Assembly: GCF_013179735.1 (NCBI RefSeq)
Contig: NZ_JABMEG010000001.1
Span: 2,728,001 to 2,792,000 of the forward strand
Length of the DNA stretch: 64,000 nt
Reading direction: 5' to 3'
Source: Permianibacter fluminis
GTDB taxonomy: Bacteria > Pseudomonadota > Gammaproteobacteria > Enterobacterales > Permianibacteraceae
Made by a program: the position numbers and the translations under genes. The notes below the pieces were generated by a model. The model saw nothing but the letters and a program-made list of their open reading frames with translations, was not told the DNA's origin and ran no database searches. Below, in pieces: positions 40,534 to 50,812 of this stretch (position 1 is the stretch's first letter; the number at the start of each line of letters is the position of its first letter).

Positions 40534-42555
40534 TCACGCCGCGGCATGATGATTCTGCGGCAGCGTGAAGCGGAATTTGGCGCCCTGGCCGACCGCCGCT
40601 TCCGCCCAGATGCGGCCACCGTGCCGGTGGATGATGCGCTGGACGGTGGATAATCCGATCCCGGTGCCTTCGAATTCTTCCTTGCGATGCATGCGCTGAA
40701 ACGGCGTGAACAGCTGCTGGGCGTAAGCCATGTCGAAACCGGCGCCGTTGTCTGCGACCACATAAACCGTTTCGCCGTTCTTTTGCTCGGTAAAAAACGC
40801 AATGTGCGCCTGCTCGGTCTTGCTGCTGTATTTCCAGGCATTGGCCAACAGATTATCCAGCGCAATGCGCATCAATTGCCGGTCGGCCATGACGGTAATG
40901 TCAGGTTGCACCGTCACCTGAACTTGCCGCTCCGGCTGACTGGCAGCCAGCGTGGTCATGATGTCGCCGGCGAGTTCAGACAGATTCAAGCGCTCGGGTT
41001 GCAAGTTCAGTCGACTGAGCCGCGACAATGAGATCAGGGCTTCAATCAGTTCTTCCATGCGGGTCACGGCCGACTTGACCCGACCAAGATAATGCTGGCC
41101 TTGGGCATCCAGCTGCGCGTTGTAATCCTCAAGCAGAACTGCAACAAAACCGTTGATGGCCCGCAGCGGCGCGCGCAGATCATGGGAAACGGCAAAGTTG
41201 AACGCTTCCAGTTCGGTGTTCTGGTTTTCCAGTTCGCGGGTGCGTTCACGAACCTGGGTTTCCAGTTGTGCGCGCTCGCCATGCAGCAGGTGCAGGGCTT
41301 CTTGTCGCTCATGAATCAGCGCCAGCAAATGCTGTTTGACGCCCGTCCAGATGCGTGGCAACGAACCGGACTGGCTGCTGTCATGGCGCACGGCAATATC
41401 AGCGACTTGCAGTGCCGGTGTGACAATGAAATGCGACAGTAACCACCAGAGCAGCAGCATCAACGCCAGCAAGGCAACCTGAAACGTCTTCAGTGGTTTC
41501 AGCTCACTTGCCACCAGTGATGCCACTTCGAGCTGCTGCACTTGGGTGTCGACATGCCAGACCACGTTGGCCAGCGGCAGACTCAACAGATAGTGATCGC
41601 CCTCCAGTTGCCAATCGATTGGCTGCGCGTTGGCAGCTTGGACTTCCGCCGCGGTCGGTACCCGGAAGAAACGTGACGAACGGGCGGCATGCGGCATGCT
41701 GCCGTCCGAATTGATGATCGGTTGACCATCATCGGTCGCCAGTTGCACCTGCATGCTGGCTGGCAGGCCTGAGCGCAGCATCGTCATGACAAAATCGAGC
41801 TGAACGTCGGCCAGTACATAGGCCTGCATCTGCTGCTGGTGATAAACGGGTGCGAAGATCGACACAATATAGCCGGTACCGGCTTGATCAAATGATGGCG
41901 AGCGCCAGATCAAATCGTGCGTCTGCAAACTCTCTTTCAGTGCCAGAAAAAACTCGCCGTTGTATTGATCCAGCAGTACGTTGCGTACCAGACCTTCATT
42001 GGCGCCGCGCAGGTATTCGTTGACCGTGACGTGAGGATAGGCCGCGTAGTTGCCACTGTGAAAGGAAACAAACCCGGACCAGCGGATGGCGTCATCCAGG
42101 TCATGCTGAATCGACATGTACGGAAACAGCTGCCAGGCCACATCGAGTTCACGCCGGGTCTCGGCGTTGTCCGGAGGAAACGGCGACAGAAAATTGCCGC
42201 GCACCTGCTTCTCGGCAGCCGTCAATTGATCGAGTCCGTAACCGACGATGCGGCCGTCGCGGCTGGCGGCCTGCGGCAGTGGGGCATGAACAAGCGCCGG
42301 TTCGTTGTAGGCCTGCTCGGCGAGTTTACGCAAGCGGCTGACATGATCGGCCAGCAGCCGGAAGCGCAGATCGATCTCTTTGGCTTTCAGTTCGGCGTTG
42401 ACGCGGAATGAGGCCAGAGCCGCCTGCGATTTGACGCTGCTGAAACGGGCGATGTACTGCTGGGTTGCCACGGCCACCGCCAACACGAACAGGACGGCGC
42501 CGATATGGAACCAGATTCGCAGCTTTTCGATCGATGAATGACGTACCAGGTTCAT
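40534..42555 (-). CDS. Membrane sensor histidine kinase
   Basis: A 673-residue two-component sensor. A first membrane segment (about 15-35) is followed by a periplasmic dCache-like sensor region (about 40-330) and a second membrane segment (about 345-370). A linker coiled coil, the DHp domain with His458 in FNFAVSHDLRAPLRAINGF and the HATPase domain complete the protein. The HATPase has LDNLLANAWKYSSKT (N box), VYVVADNGAGFDMAY (G1), FQRMHRKEEFEGTGIGLSTV (F/G2) and GQGAKFRFTLP. The ATG at 42555 is preferred over a TTG at 42612. No response regulator is adjacent, so its partner is encoded elsewhere. The ligand is unknown. Confidence 0.9.
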   Translation of the reverse strand: MNLVRHSSIEKLRIWFHIGAVLFVLAVAVATQQYIARFSSVKSQAALASFRVNAELKAKEIDLRFRLLADHVSRLRKLAEQAYNEPALVHAPLPQAASRDGRIVGYGLDQLTAAEKQVRGNFLSPFPPDNAETRRELDVAWQLFPYMSIQHDLDDAIRWSGFVSFHSGNYAAYPHVTVNEYLRGANEGLVRNVLLDQYNGEFFLALKESLQTHDLIWRSPSFDQAGTGYIVSIFAPVYHQQQMQAYVLADVQLDFVMTMLRSGLPASMQVQLATDDGQPIINSDGSMPHAARSSRFFRVPTAAEVQAANAQPIDWQLEGDHYLLSLPLANVVWHVDTQVQQLEVASLVASELKPLKTFQVALLALMLLLWWLLSHFIVTPALQVADIAVRHDSSQSGSLPRIWTGVKQHLLALIHERQEALHLLHGERAQLETQVRERTRELENQNTELEAFNFAVSHDLRAPLRAINGFVAVLLEDYNAQLDAQGQHYLGRVKSAVTRMEELIEALISLSRLSRLNLQPERLNLSELAGDIMTTLAASQPERQVQVTVQPDITVMADRQLMRIALDNLLANAWKYSSKTEQAHIAFFTEQKNGETVYVVADNGAGFDMAYAQQLFTPFQRMHRKEEFEGTGIGLSTVQRIIHRHGGRIWAEAAVGQGAKFRFTLPQNHHAAA

Positions 42556-42722
42556 GACGGCCGCGATGGCCGATGTGGCGCAGTGCCGGGGATGAGCCCC
42601 GAGAACCGGCAATCGGCGAACTGAAGGTGAACTAATTCAAGCAGTGTTTGCGGGTTTTGTCAGTGGTTGAAGCGGCGATTACCCCGGCAAACCGCCATCG
42701 CCGGGGTAAACAGGCCGCAGGC

Positions 42723-44099
42723 TCAGCATTCGATGATGTTGACCGCCAGACCGCCGCGAGCGGTTTCCTTGTATTTGCTGTTCATGTCGGCGCCGGTCTG
42801 GCGCATGGTCTTGATGACCTTGTCGAGCGACACCTTGTGGCTGCCATCGCCGCGCAGTGCCAGCCGCGAGGCGTTGATGGCCTTGACCGAGGCCATTGCA
42901 TTGCGCTCGATGCAGGGCACCTGAACCAAGCCGCCAACCGGGTCGCAAGTCAGGCCGAGGTTGTGTTCCATGCCGATTTCAGCGGCGTTTTCGACTTGCT
43001 CGGGCGAACCGCCGAGCACCTCGGTGAGCGCGCCGGCGGCCATCGAACAGGCGACGCCGACTTCACCCTGACAGCCGACTTCGGCGCCGGAAATCGAAGC
43101 GTTGATTTTGTACAGAATGCCGATGGCGGCGGCCGTGAGCAGGTAACGAACAATGCCATCTTCATCGGCATGCGGATGAAAGACCCGGAAGTAATGGGCA
43201 ACGGCGGGAATGATGCCGGCCGCGCCGTTGGTTGGCGCGGTGACCACGCGGCCACCGGCAGCGTTTTCTTCATTGACGGCCAGCGCGTACAGATCCACCC
43301 AGTCCATCACATGCAGCGGATCCTTGGTTGAGCTCTGCTCCGATTTCAGTTTGCGGAACAAGGCGGGCGCACGCCGCTTCACTTTCAGACCTCCGGGCAG
43401 AATGCCTTCTTTTTCGCAGCCGCGAATCACGCAGGCTTCCATGGTCTTCCAGATGCGCAGCAAGCCGTCGCGTACTTCCTGTTCTGTGCGCCAGCTTTTT
43501 TCGTTTTCCAGCATCAGCGTCGAAATGCTGAGGCCATGCTGCTTGCACAGCGCCAGCAATTCGGCGCCATTGCTGAACGGATATTTGACCGGCGTTTTGT
43601 CTTCGACAATCGGATCATCCGGATTGACATCACCGCTGACGATAAAGCCGCCGCCAACCGAATAATACGTGCGTTGCAGCAGCTCGTTGCCGTCGGCATC
43701 GTAAGCGTAAAACTTCATGCCGTTCGGGTGGGCCGGCAGCGTCTGCCGTTTGAAGAACACCAGATCGACAGCGGGATCAAAATCGAGCAGTTTCTGTCCG
43801 GCCAGATTCAGTTTCTTGTTTTTTGCCATGGCGTCCAGCCGTGGCTCGATGCTGTCGATATCGACCAGATCCGGTTGCTCACCTTCCAGACCGAGCAGCA
43901 CCGCCTTGTCACTGCCGTGACCTTTGCCGGTGGCACCTAGCGAGCCATACAACTCGGCTTTCAGTTTCGCGGTCTTGGCCAGCAGGTCTTGTTCGAGAAT
44001 CCGGCTGACGAAGCGCTTGGCGGCGCGCATCGGGCCCACCGTATGCGAACTCGACGGCCCGATGCCGATGGAAAACATGTCGAAAACACTGATGGCCAC
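42723..44099 (-). CDS. sdaA: L-serine ammonia-lyase (single-chain, iron-sulfur)
   Basis: Converts L-serine to pyruvate and ammonia using an oxygen-sensitive [4Fe-4S] cluster. The 458-residue protein has the beta-chain domain first ([20 protein letters not shown] near the start) and the alpha-chain domain after about residue 185. The alpha domain carries the cluster Cys residues in [33 protein letters not shown] and the C-terminal Cys. The start is GTG with GGAG ahead. SdaA and SdaB paralogues cannot be separated, so the symbol is generic. Single gene. Confidence 0.95.
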   Translation of the reverse strand: MAISVFDMFSIGIGPSSSHTVGPMRAAKRFVSRILEQDLLAKTAKLKAELYGSLGATGKGHGSDKAVLLGLEGEQPDLVDIDSIEPRLDAMAKNKKLNLAGQKLLDFDPAVDLVFFKRQTLPAHPNGMKFYAYDADGNELLQRTYYSVGGGFIVSGDVNPDDPIVEDKTPVKYPFSNGAELLALCKQHGLSISTLMLENEKSWRTEQEVRDGLLRIWKTMEACVIRGCEKEGILPGGLKVKRRAPALFRKLKSEQSSTKDPLHVMDWVDLYALAVNEENAAGGRVVTAPTNGAAGIIPAVAHYFRVFHPHADEDGIVRYLLTAAAIGILYKINASISGAEVGCQGEVGVACSMAAGALTEVLGGSPEQVENAAEIGMEHNLGLTCDPVGGLVQVPCIERNAMASVKAINASRLALRGDGSHKVSLDKVIKTMRQTGADMNSKYKETARGGLAVNIIEC

Positions 44100-44180
44100 T
44101 GCAGAACTCCGTAAACGCTGTTTGGGGCTTTGGTGATTTTGCTTGTGCGTGCGGCTGCAGCCTGTTCGCTTGCTGCGGCT

Positions 44181-44265
44181 TCACCCTCATCCAAACCTTC
44201 TCCCGTCAAGGGAGAAGGCTTTCAACTCCCTCTCCCTTGACGGGAGAGGGCTGGGGTGAGGGTGA
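44181..44265. repeat. Paired palindromic repeat (TCTCCC...GGGAGA type)
   Basis: TTCACCCTCATCC, CCTTCTCCCGTCAAGGGAGA, then CCCTCTCCCTTGACGGGAGA and GGGTGAGGGTGA: two hairpins inside an outer CACCCTCA/TGAGGGTG stem, between the serine dehydratase and Nudix genes. The rest of this 275-base gap holds no gene. Confidence 0.8.
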
Positions 44266-44374
44266 GCGTTACGCGAAGAACAAAGCTAAGGTGACAAAAG
44301 CGGGCCTTGTGCCCACTAACAGTGCGCGCACCAAACCACTCAGAAAACCCATTTGATCCAAAGTGGCGCGGATT

Positions 44375-44983
44375 CTACCACTGCGGCGCCGGCTGGCTGG
44401 TAAGGCCAAGCAAATGGGACAGGGTGACGATCATGCCGGCGGTTGCGCCCCAGATCCGGCGCTCTTCAAACAGGATTTCATAGAACTCGCGCTCGCGGCC
44501 CTGCCAGATGACCTTGTGCGGGGTATGGTGATTCGGCTCCAGTACCCAGCTGAGTGGCACATCAAACACCGCCTGCACTTCGTTGCGGTCGTATTCGCCC
44601 TGGACGTAGTGATGCACGATGCCGAGATACGGTTGTATGTAAAAACCACTGACCGTGGTGATATGGCTCGGCAAGGGGCCGAGCACTTCAACCTGATTGG
44701 GGCGCAGGCCGATTTCTTCTTCCGCTTCGCGCAGTGCAGTCGCCAGCGGCGAGGCGTCACTGTCCTCAACCCGGCCGCCGGGAAAACTGATCTGGCCGGC
44801 ATGGTGCTTCAAATGCGCGGCCCGCTCGGTCAACAACAGCCGCAAGCCCTCCGGCCGATCCAGCACCGGCACCAACACGGCAGCGTGGCGCAGGCCAGCC
44901 GGTGGCACACCGGGCAACAGGGCGTCGGGATTGTGTTCACGGGCGCGGCGGTAGCCGAGTATCAGCTGGTGGCGGTCGATCAC
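44375..44983 (-). CDS. nudL: Nudix hydrolase, CoA pyrophosphatase type
   Basis: A 202-residue Nudix enzyme that should split CoA or acyl-CoA into phosphopantetheine and 3',5'-ADP. The sequence LLTERAAHLKHHAGQISFPG before the Nudix box is the NUDT7/8/NudL CoA-specific signature. The box itself shows GGRVE and REAEEEIGL (about 70-93). GTG start; its first four bases overlap the pabB stop (GTGA), so translation is coupled to pabB. This pabB-nudL pair is also seen in E. coli. Single-domain, cytoplasmic. Confidence 0.93.
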   Translation of the reverse strand: MIDRHQLILGYRRAREHNPDALLPGVPPAGLRHAAVLVPVLDRPEGLRLLLTERAAHLKHHAGQISFPGGRVEDSDASPLATALREAEEEIGLRPNQVEVLGPLPSHITTVSGFYIQPYLGIVHHYVQGEYDRNEVQAVFDVPLSWVLEPNHHTPHKVIWQGREREFYEILFEERRIWGATAGMIVTLSHLLGLTSQPAPQW

Positions 44984-46368
44984 AAGTCACCTTCAAGCAC
45001 GGGCAGCAACCTGCTGACCTTGGCATAAGTCTCATCATATTCCGATTGTTCATCAGAATCGGCAACCAGGCCGCCACCGGCCCAGCAATGGATCTGGTCT
45101 TTCGCATGGACCAAGGTGCGAATGGTGATGCTGCTGTCGAGCCGGCCGAGGTAATCGCAATAACCGATGCTGCCGCAATACAGGCTGCGCCGGTGCGGTT
45201 CCAGTTCTTCGATGATCTGCATCGCCCGCACTTTCGGCGCGCCGGTGATGGAGCCGCCGGGAAAGCAGCCGCGCAGCAGATCCAGTGGGGTTTTTCCGGC
45301 TGCGAGTGTGCCAGTGACCGAGCTGACCATATGGTGAACCGCGGCAAAGCTACGAATGGCGAACAGTTCCGGCACCTTGACGCTGCCGGTGCGGCAATTC
45401 TTGCCGAAGTCGTTGCGCAGCAGATCGACAATCATCAGGTTTTCCGCGCGATCTTTTTCGCTGTGTTTCAGCGCTTCAATCTGGGCGGCATCGCGCAGTG
45501 GATCGGCATCGCGTGGCCGGGTGCCTTTGATCGGTTCGGTCAGTGCCACGCCGTCTTTTACCGACACGAAACGTTCCGGCGACAGCGACAGAATCTGGCC
45601 GCGTTCGGTATGCCAGTACGAGGAAAACGGTGCTTTGTTCAGCGGTGACAACCGACAATAAGCGGCAAAGGCATCACCGATGCAGTTCGCAGAAAAGCGC
45701 TGTGCCAGATTGATCTGGTAGCAATCACCAGCGTGAATGTAATCCTGCACCCGGCGAAACGCGCGGCCGTAATGTTCGCGATCAAGATTGCTGCGCCAGG
45801 GCGTGGTCAATGTGAAGGGTGGGCGGTCGGCGGCGGCTTGATTCAACGCGTCATCGATGCGGCGCAGCGTCGCTTCCGGCAGCGGCGCAAATTGCCACAG
45901 CCCGGCATGCTGACGCTGATGGTCGACAATGAATGCCCAGTGGTAGATGCCGGCCTGCAACTCCGGCAATGGCAGATCGTGCAGGGCGTGGTTCGGCAGC
46001 GTTTCCAGACGCCGGCCGAGATCGTAACTGAGCGCCATCAGCAGGCCGCCGGCGAACGGCAACTCGCGGGCGCGAGCATCGTTCAACGCTGGCCGGGTCT
46101 GGCCGAGCCAGCGGTCGAGCAGCAGAAACGGATCGTCCACACGGGTTTCAAGCAGGCTGCCATCGTCGGCTTGAACGCGTGTTTCTGCACCGTCGGTTTG
46201 GAACGACACGACCGGCAAGGCGCTGAACAGATCAAAGCGGCCGCTGTCATGGCCGCCGCTGTCGAGCAGGACAGCGCCGGGCCAGTCGGCAAAAGCGGCA
46301 AAGCGCGCCAGTACGCCGGTGCGGCCGGGGTAGGGCAGTTCGCGAAGCAGTTTGGGGTAGCTGGGCAC
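44980..46368 (-). CDS. pabB: Aminodeoxychorismate synthase component I
   Basis: PabB joins chorismate and ammonia (from PabA) to make 4-amino-4-deoxychorismate for folate. The 462-residue protein has the chorismate-binding fold: YQINLAQRFS (about 237), FSSYWHTERGQILSLSPERFVS, the PIKGTRPR loop with the nucleophilic Lys (about 285), MIVDLLRNDFGKNC, FPGGSITGAPKVRAMQIIEE and GSIGYCDYLGRLDSSITIRT. These fit PabB rather than TrpE. The start is GTG with a poor ribosome site. It forms an operon with the Nudix gene and is divergent from fumarase. Confidence 0.94.
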   Translation of the reverse strand: MPSYPKLLRELPYPGRTGVLARFAAFADWPGAVLLDSGGHDSGRFDLFSALPVVSFQTDGAETRVQADDGSLLETRVDDPFLLLDRWLGQTRPALNDARARELPFAGGLLMALSYDLGRRLETLPNHALHDLPLPELQAGIYHWAFIVDHQRQHAGLWQFAPLPEATLRRIDDALNQAAADRPPFTLTTPWRSNLDREHYGRAFRRVQDYIHAGDCYQINLAQRFSANCIGDAFAAYCRLSPLNKAPFSSYWHTERGQILSLSPERFVSVKDGVALTEPIKGTRPRDADPLRDAAQIEALKHSEKDRAENLMIVDLLRNDFGKNCRTGSVKVPELFAIRSFAAVHHMVSSVTGTLAAGKTPLDLLRGCFPGGSITGAPKVRAMQIIEELEPHRRSLYCGSIGYCDYLGRLDSSITIRTLVHAKDQIHCWAGGGLVADSDEQSEYDETYAKVSRLLPVLEGDL

Positions 46369-46522
46369 GGATGCGGAGTCGCAGGGCTGGCGCGGGTTTG
46401 GCTCAGGCGTAGGCGCCGAACGGGGCCGGCATTGTCACGAACCGCGAGCCACTGTTCTAGGCGCTAAGTGTCGACAAGCGTATCATATTGCGCCCTTTCA
46501 TAAGGGCGACCGGGCGATTCAC

Positions 46523-46538
46523 TCAAACGACTGTTTGA
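46523..46538. promoter_or_regulatory. Candidate PsrA-type operator upstream of fumarase
   Basis: TCAAAC-GACT-GTTTGA is a perfect six-base inverted repeat. It fits the PsrA consensus (G/C)AAAC-N2-4-GTTT(G/C) of Pseudomonas and Shewanella, a TetR-family repressor relieved by long-chain fatty acids. It is 245 bases before the fumarase start and 155 bases before pabB. No psrA gene is in the window. Confidence 0.55.
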
Positions 46539-46782
46539 ATATTCAGGCGGGCCTGAGGTAGTCTCTGTCCGGGCAAGGTCATGCTGCGCTGCACACAACG
46601 TAGTGAGCGTGTTCCCGAAGGCTTCCACCTGACTGAAAGCCTTCACCAGACTGAAAACCTTGACCCGTGCGCTGTTACTGAGGCCCTCCCGCGCTGAATC
46701 CCAAACTGCCGCAGGCAGTCAGCTCGCCCGGTTCGCCGTTGTTGAATGTCCGCTGTTGCAACCAAAACGAGGACGTAAGCGA

Positions 46783-48330
46783 ATGACCGTCATCAAGAAG
46801 GCCGACTTCATCCAGAGCGTGGCCGATGCGCTGCAGTACATCTCCTATTACCACCCGAAAGATTTCATCGACGCGATGGCCAAGGCCTATGAGGCCGAAC
46901 AGGGCCAGTCGGCCAAAGACGCCATTGCGCAAATTTTGATCAACTCGCGGATGTCGGCCGAAGGTCATCGGCCAATCTGCCAGGACACCGGCATTGTTTG
47001 CGCCTTCGTCAAAGTCGGCATGAACGTGCGCTGGGACAGCGACCTGACCGTCGAAGAGATGGTCAATGAAGGCGTCAAGATCGCCTACGGTCATCCGGAC
47101 AACACGCTGCGCGCCTCGGTCGTGGTCAACCCGGCCGGCCCGCGCAAGAACACCGGCGACAACTCGCCCGCCATCACTCATATCCAGCTGGTGCCGGGTA
47201 ACGAAGTGGAAGTGGAGATTGCCGCCAAAGGCGGTGGCTCCGAGAATAAATCCAAGTTTGTGATGCTGAACCCGAACGACTCGATCGTCGATTGGGTGTT
47301 GAAGACCGTGCCGCTGATGGGCGCCGGCTGGTGTCCGCCCGGCATGCTCGGTATCGGCATCGGCGGCACCGCCGAAAAAGCGATGCTGCTGGCGAAAGAA
47401 TCGCTGATGGAATCCATCGACATCCACGAGCTGAAAGCGCGTGGTGCGAAGAACAAGATTGAAGAACTGCGGCTTGAGCTGTTCGAGAAAGTGAACCAGC
47501 TCGGCATCGGCGCGCAGGGCCTTGGTGGCCTCGCCACTGTGCTCGATATCAAGATCAAGGATTACCCGACCCACGCCGCGTCATTGCCGGTGGCGATGAT
47601 CCCGAACTGCGCGGCGACCCGTCACGCGCACTTCGTGCTTGATGGCAGCGGCCCGGCCGAACTGGAAGCGCCGAACGTCAACGATTGGCCGCAAGTGACC
47701 TGGGAAGTCGGTGCCAATGTTCGCCGCGTGAATCTCGATACCGTCACCGCTGCCGACATTCAAAGCTGGAAGCCCGGCGAAACGATTCTGCTGTCCGGCA
47801 AGATGCTGACCGGCCGCGACGCCGCGCACAAGCGCATCGCCGACATGTTTGCAAAAGGCGAAAAACTGCCAGTCGATTTCACCGGTCGGTTCATCTATTA
47901 CGTCGGCCCGGTCGATCCGGTCCGTGATGAAGTGGTCGGCCCTGCCGGCCCGACCACGGCCACGCGCATGGACAAGTTCACCCGGATGATGCTGGAGAAA
48001 ACCGGCCTTGCCGGCATGATCGGTAAAGCCGAGCGCGGCGACGAAGCCATTGCCGCGATCAAGGACAACAAGGCCGTGTATCTGATGGCGGTTGGTGGCG
48101 CGGCGTACTTGGTTTCCAAAGCGATTCGCAAATCACGCGTGGTCGCGTTCGAAGATCTGGGAATGGAAGCCATTTACGAATTCGAAGTGCAAGACATGCC
48201 GGTCACTGTCGCCGTCGATTGCAACGGCACCTCCGTGCACAAGACCGGCCCGGCCGAGTGGAAGATCAAGATCGAAGACATGATGAAGTCTGGTCATATC
48301 AAAAACGCGGCGGATACGGCGAAGGTGTAA
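46783..48330 (+). CDS. fumA: Fumarate hydratase class I
   Basis: Iron-sulfur fumarase of the TCA cycle, interconverting fumarate and malate. The 515-residue protein joins the alpha domain (cluster Cys in RPICQDTGIVCAFV, about 67, and in IPNCAATRHAHF) with the beta domain (GKMLTGRDAAHKRI, FIYYVGPVDPV, GPAGPTTATRMD). It has the layout of the E. coli FumA/FumB type. The frame opens at 46660, but the ATG at 46783 has GAGGA upstream and matches family N-termini. A possible PsrA site lies upstream. The gene is followed by a hairpin and repeats, then by prpB in the same direction. Confidence 0.95.
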   Translation: MTVIKKADFIQSVADALQYISYYHPKDFIDAMAKAYEAEQGQSAKDAIAQILINSRMSAEGHRPICQDTGIVCAFVKVGMNVRWDSDLTVEEMVNEGVKIAYGHPDNTLRASVVVNPAGPRKNTGDNSPAITHIQLVPGNEVEVEIAAKGGGSENKSKFVMLNPNDSIVDWVLKTVPLMGAGWCPPGMLGIGIGGTAEKAMLLAKESLMESIDIHELKARGAKNKIEELRLELFEKVNQLGIGAQGLGGLATVLDIKIKDYPTHAASLPVAMIPNCAATRHAHFVLDGSGPAELEAPNVNDWPQVTWEVGANVRRVNLDTVTAADIQSWKPGETILLSGKMLTGRDAAHKRIADMFAKGEKLPVDFTGRFIYYVGPVDPVRDEVVGPAGPTTATRMDKFTRMMLEKTGLAGMIGKAERGDEAIAAIKDNKAVYLMAVGGAAYLVSKAIRKSRVVAFEDLGMEAIYEFEVQDMPVTVAVDCNGTSVHKTGPAEWKIKIEDMMKSGHIKNAADTAKV

Positions 48331-48335
48331 TGGAC

Positions 48336-48365
48336 AGCCCGATCGTACTGCAGTACGGTCGGGCT
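48336..48365 (+). terminator. Long hairpin after fumarase
   Basis: AGCCCGA-CGTACTG / CAGTACG-TCGGGCT, a nearly perfect 15-base-pair stem with one mismatch. The T-run is weak (GATTTG), so termination is probable but not certain. Confidence 0.55.
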
Positions 48366-48390
48366 GATTTGTCAGTCGCCTGAATCAGTT

Positions 48391-48519
48391 TGTAGGTTGG
48401 GTAGAGCGCAGCGAAACCCAACAAGAGTCTGGAGAATGTTGAAGTGGTCCTCGCGAAAGCGGGGACCTCGCGATCAATGAGTGGCGTAGGGCGGGTCAAG
48501 CGCAGCGGACCCGCCACCG
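48391..48519. repeat. Two REP-like palindromes before prpB
   Basis: TGTAGGTTGGGTAGAGCGCA with closing GAAACCCAAC at 48391-48422, and GTAGGGCGGGTCAAGCGCAG with closing GGACCCGCC at 48487-48516. Both have the GTAGG tag and the inner GCGCAGCG. They lie in the 295-base gap that must also hold the prpB promoter. Confidence 0.8.
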
Positions 48520-48625
48520 TGATGCAGGAAAGCTATGGCAGCTCCGCTTTACTTGAGCTGCCCTACAGGTTGTCATCGTCGTATGCACGATGGCGACCGG
48601 ATATCAACCAGCGAGACCGAATCGA

Positions 48626-49531
48626 ATGACAAGCAAGCTGACCCCTGGTGCGAAATTCCGTGCCGCTGTTGCCGAAGAGCATCCGTTGCAAGTAGTGGGT
48701 GCGATCACCGCTTACGCAGCGATGATGGCCAAGCGCACTGGCTTCAAGGCGATTTATCTGTCAGGCGGCGGTGTTGCCGCCAACTCGCTCGGTACGCCGG
48801 ATTTGGGCATCAGCACGATGGAAGATGTGTTGATCGATATTCGCCGGATTACCGATGCCTGCGATCTGCCGTTGCTGGTTGATATCGATACCGGTTGGGG
48901 CGGCGCGTTCAACATCGCTCGCACTATTCGCTCGATGATCAAGGCCGGCGCCGGTGCCGTTCACCTTGAAGATCAGGTGGCGGCCAAACGCTGTGGTCAC
49001 CGTCCGGGCAAGGAGATTGTGTCCAAGGAAGAAATGGTGGATCGGGTCAAGGCGGCGGTCGATGCCCGTTTTGACGAATCCTTCGTGATCATGGCGCGCA
49101 CCGATGCCATCGCAGTAGAAGGCATCGAGAAAGCCATCGAGCGCGCACAAGCTTGTGTTGAGGCCGGCGCCGACATGATTTTCCCGGAAGCGATTTACAC
49201 GCTGGAACAATATCGCCAATTCAAGGATGCGGTGAAGGTGCCGATTCTGGCCAACATCACCGAGTTCGGTCAGACCCCGCTGTTCACCACCGACGAGCTG
49301 AACAGCGCCGGCGTTGACATCGTGTTGTATTGCTGCGGTGCTTACCGGGCGATGAACAAGGCGGCGCTCAATTTCTACGAAACCGTGCGTCGTGATGGCA
49401 CCCAGAAAGCGGCAGTGCCAACCATGCAGACTCGCGCCGAGCTGTACGATTTTCTGAATTACCACCAATACGAGCAGAAGCTCGATCAGTTGTTCGCCAA
49501 GAGTGCCAATACCGGAAAGGAGAAACAATAA
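48626..49531 (+). CDS. prpB: 2-Methylisocitrate lyase
   Basis: PrpB splits 2-methylisocitrate into pyruvate and succinate, the last step of propionate breakdown. The 301-residue protein belongs to the PEP-mutase/isocitrate-lyase superfamily: [36 protein letters not shown] (Asp metal ligands, about 85), the catalytic loop [12 protein letters not shown] (about 120), [19 protein letters not shown] and [11 protein letters not shown]. The ATG at 48626 is chosen over 48590 by alignment; the ribosome site is weak. Its TAA overlaps the prpC ATG by one base. Confidence 0.95.
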   Translation: MTSKLTPGAKFRAAVAEEHPLQVVGAITAYAAMMAKRTGFKAIYLSGGGVAANSLGTPDLGISTMEDVLIDIRRITDACDLPLLVDIDTGWGGAFNIARTIRSMIKAGAGAVHLEDQVAAKRCGHRPGKEIVSKEEMVDRVKAAVDARFDESFVIMARTDAIAVEGIEKAIERAQACVEAGADMIFPEAIYTLEQYRQFKDAVKVPILANITEFGQTPLFTTDELNSAGVDIVLYCCGAYRAMNKAALNFYETVRRDGTQKAAVPTMQTRAELYDFLNYHQYEQKLDQLFAKSANTGKEKQ

Positions 49532-50682
49532 TGAGTGATGTGCCAAACGCACCCAAGCCGAAGAAGTCGGTCGCTCTTTCGGGCGTGCCGGCCGGTAACA
49601 CGGCACTGTGCACGGTCGGCCGCACCGGCAACGATCTGCATTACCGCGGCTACGACATTCTCGATTTCGCGGATGTATCGGAATTTGAAGAAATTGCCCA
49701 TTTGCTGGTGCACGGCAAGTTGCCGACCGCCAATGAACTGAAAGCTTACAAAGCCAAACTGAAGTCACTGCGTGGCTTGCCGAACGTGGTCAAGGGCGTG
49801 CTGGAACATATTCCGGCCGGCGCTCATCCGATGGACGTGTTGCGCACTGGTTGCTCGGCACTCGGCACGGCGTTGCCGGAAAAAGACGATCACAATCTCG
49901 CCGGCGCCCGTGATCTGGCTGACCGCTTGATGGCCTCGTTTGGTTCGATGCTGCTGTACTGGTATCACTTCAGTCACAACGGCAAACGTATTGACGTCGA
50001 AACCGACGACGATTCGATTGGCGGCCACTTCTTGCACCTTCTGCACGGCAAAAAACCGGATGCGCTCTGGACCCGTGCGATGCACACCAGCCTGATCCTG
50101 TATGCCGAGCATGAATTCAATGCCTCGACCTTTGCCGGCCGGGTCATTGCCGGTACCGGTTCCGACATGCACTCGGCCATCACCGGCGCCATCGGCGCGC
50201 TGCGTGGTCCGAAGCACGGCGGTGCCAACGAAGTCGCGTTCGATATTCAGTCGCGTTACAGCACGCCGGACGAGGCCGAAGCGGACATCAAAGCCCGCAT
50301 CGAGCGCAAGGAAATCGTCATCGGCTTTGGTCACCCGGTGTACACGATCTCCGATCCGCGCAACAAAGTGATCAAGGAAGTGGCGCGCCGCCTGTCGGTT
50401 GCGGCCGGTGACATGAAGCTCTTCAACGTGGCGGAGCGGCTGGAAAGCGTCATGTGGGAACAGAAGAAAATGTTCCCGAACCTTGACTGGTTCTCGGCGG
50501 TGTCCTATCACCTGATGGGTATCCCGACCGCCATGTTCACGCCGATTTTCGTTATCGCCCGCACCAGCGGCTGGTCTGCACATGTGATTGAACAGCGCCA
50601 GGATGGCAAGATCATTCGTCCGAGCGCCAATTACATCGGGCCGGAAGATCAGAAGTTTGTGCCGATCAGCGAACGCCGTTGA
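49531..50682 (+). CDS. prpC: 2-Methylcitrate synthase
   Basis: PrpC condenses propionyl-CoA and oxaloacetate. The 383-residue protein is a citrate-synthase-fold enzyme of the short PrpC/type II group. It has [42 protein letters not shown] (active His), [19 protein letters not shown] and the C-terminal [11 protein letters not shown]-type stretch with Arg. It starts [17 protein letters not shown], as PrpC proteins do. AAAGGAG precedes the ATG, and the gene is coupled to prpB. A strong terminator follows, separating it from prpD. Confidence 0.94.
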   Translation: MSDVPNAPKPKKSVALSGVPAGNTALCTVGRTGNDLHYRGYDILDFADVSEFEEIAHLLVHGKLPTANELKAYKAKLKSLRGLPNVVKGVLEHIPAGAHPMDVLRTGCSALGTALPEKDDHNLAGARDLADRLMASFGSMLLYWYHFSHNGKRIDVETDDDSIGGHFLHLLHGKKPDALWTRAMHTSLILYAEHEFNASTFAGRVIAGTGSDMHSAITGAIGALRGPKHGGANEVAFDIQSRYSTPDEAEADIKARIERKEIVIGFGHPVYTISDPRNKVIKEVARRLSVAAGDMKLFNVAERLESVMWEQKKMFPNLDWFSAVSYHLMGIPTAMFTPIFVIARTSGWSAHVIEQRQDGKIIRPSANYIGPEDQKFVPISERR

Positions 50683-50718
50683 TCCTGCAGTTTCTCGCAA
50701 GAGAAAGGTGAACGAGCC

Positions 50719-50757
50719 AAACTGGCCGGCAGTGATGTCGGCCAGTTTGTTTTTTTG
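50719..50757 (+). terminator. Terminator of prpBC
   Basis: AAACTGGCCG, a ten-base loop, CGGCCAGTTT, then GTTTTTTT. It lies 37 bases after the prpC stop. Confidence 0.92.
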
Positions 50758-50812
50758 TTGTAGGTTTTTGTTGTGAGTTTTGTTGATGTGGCTTGAGTTG
50801 AGCGGCAATTAC

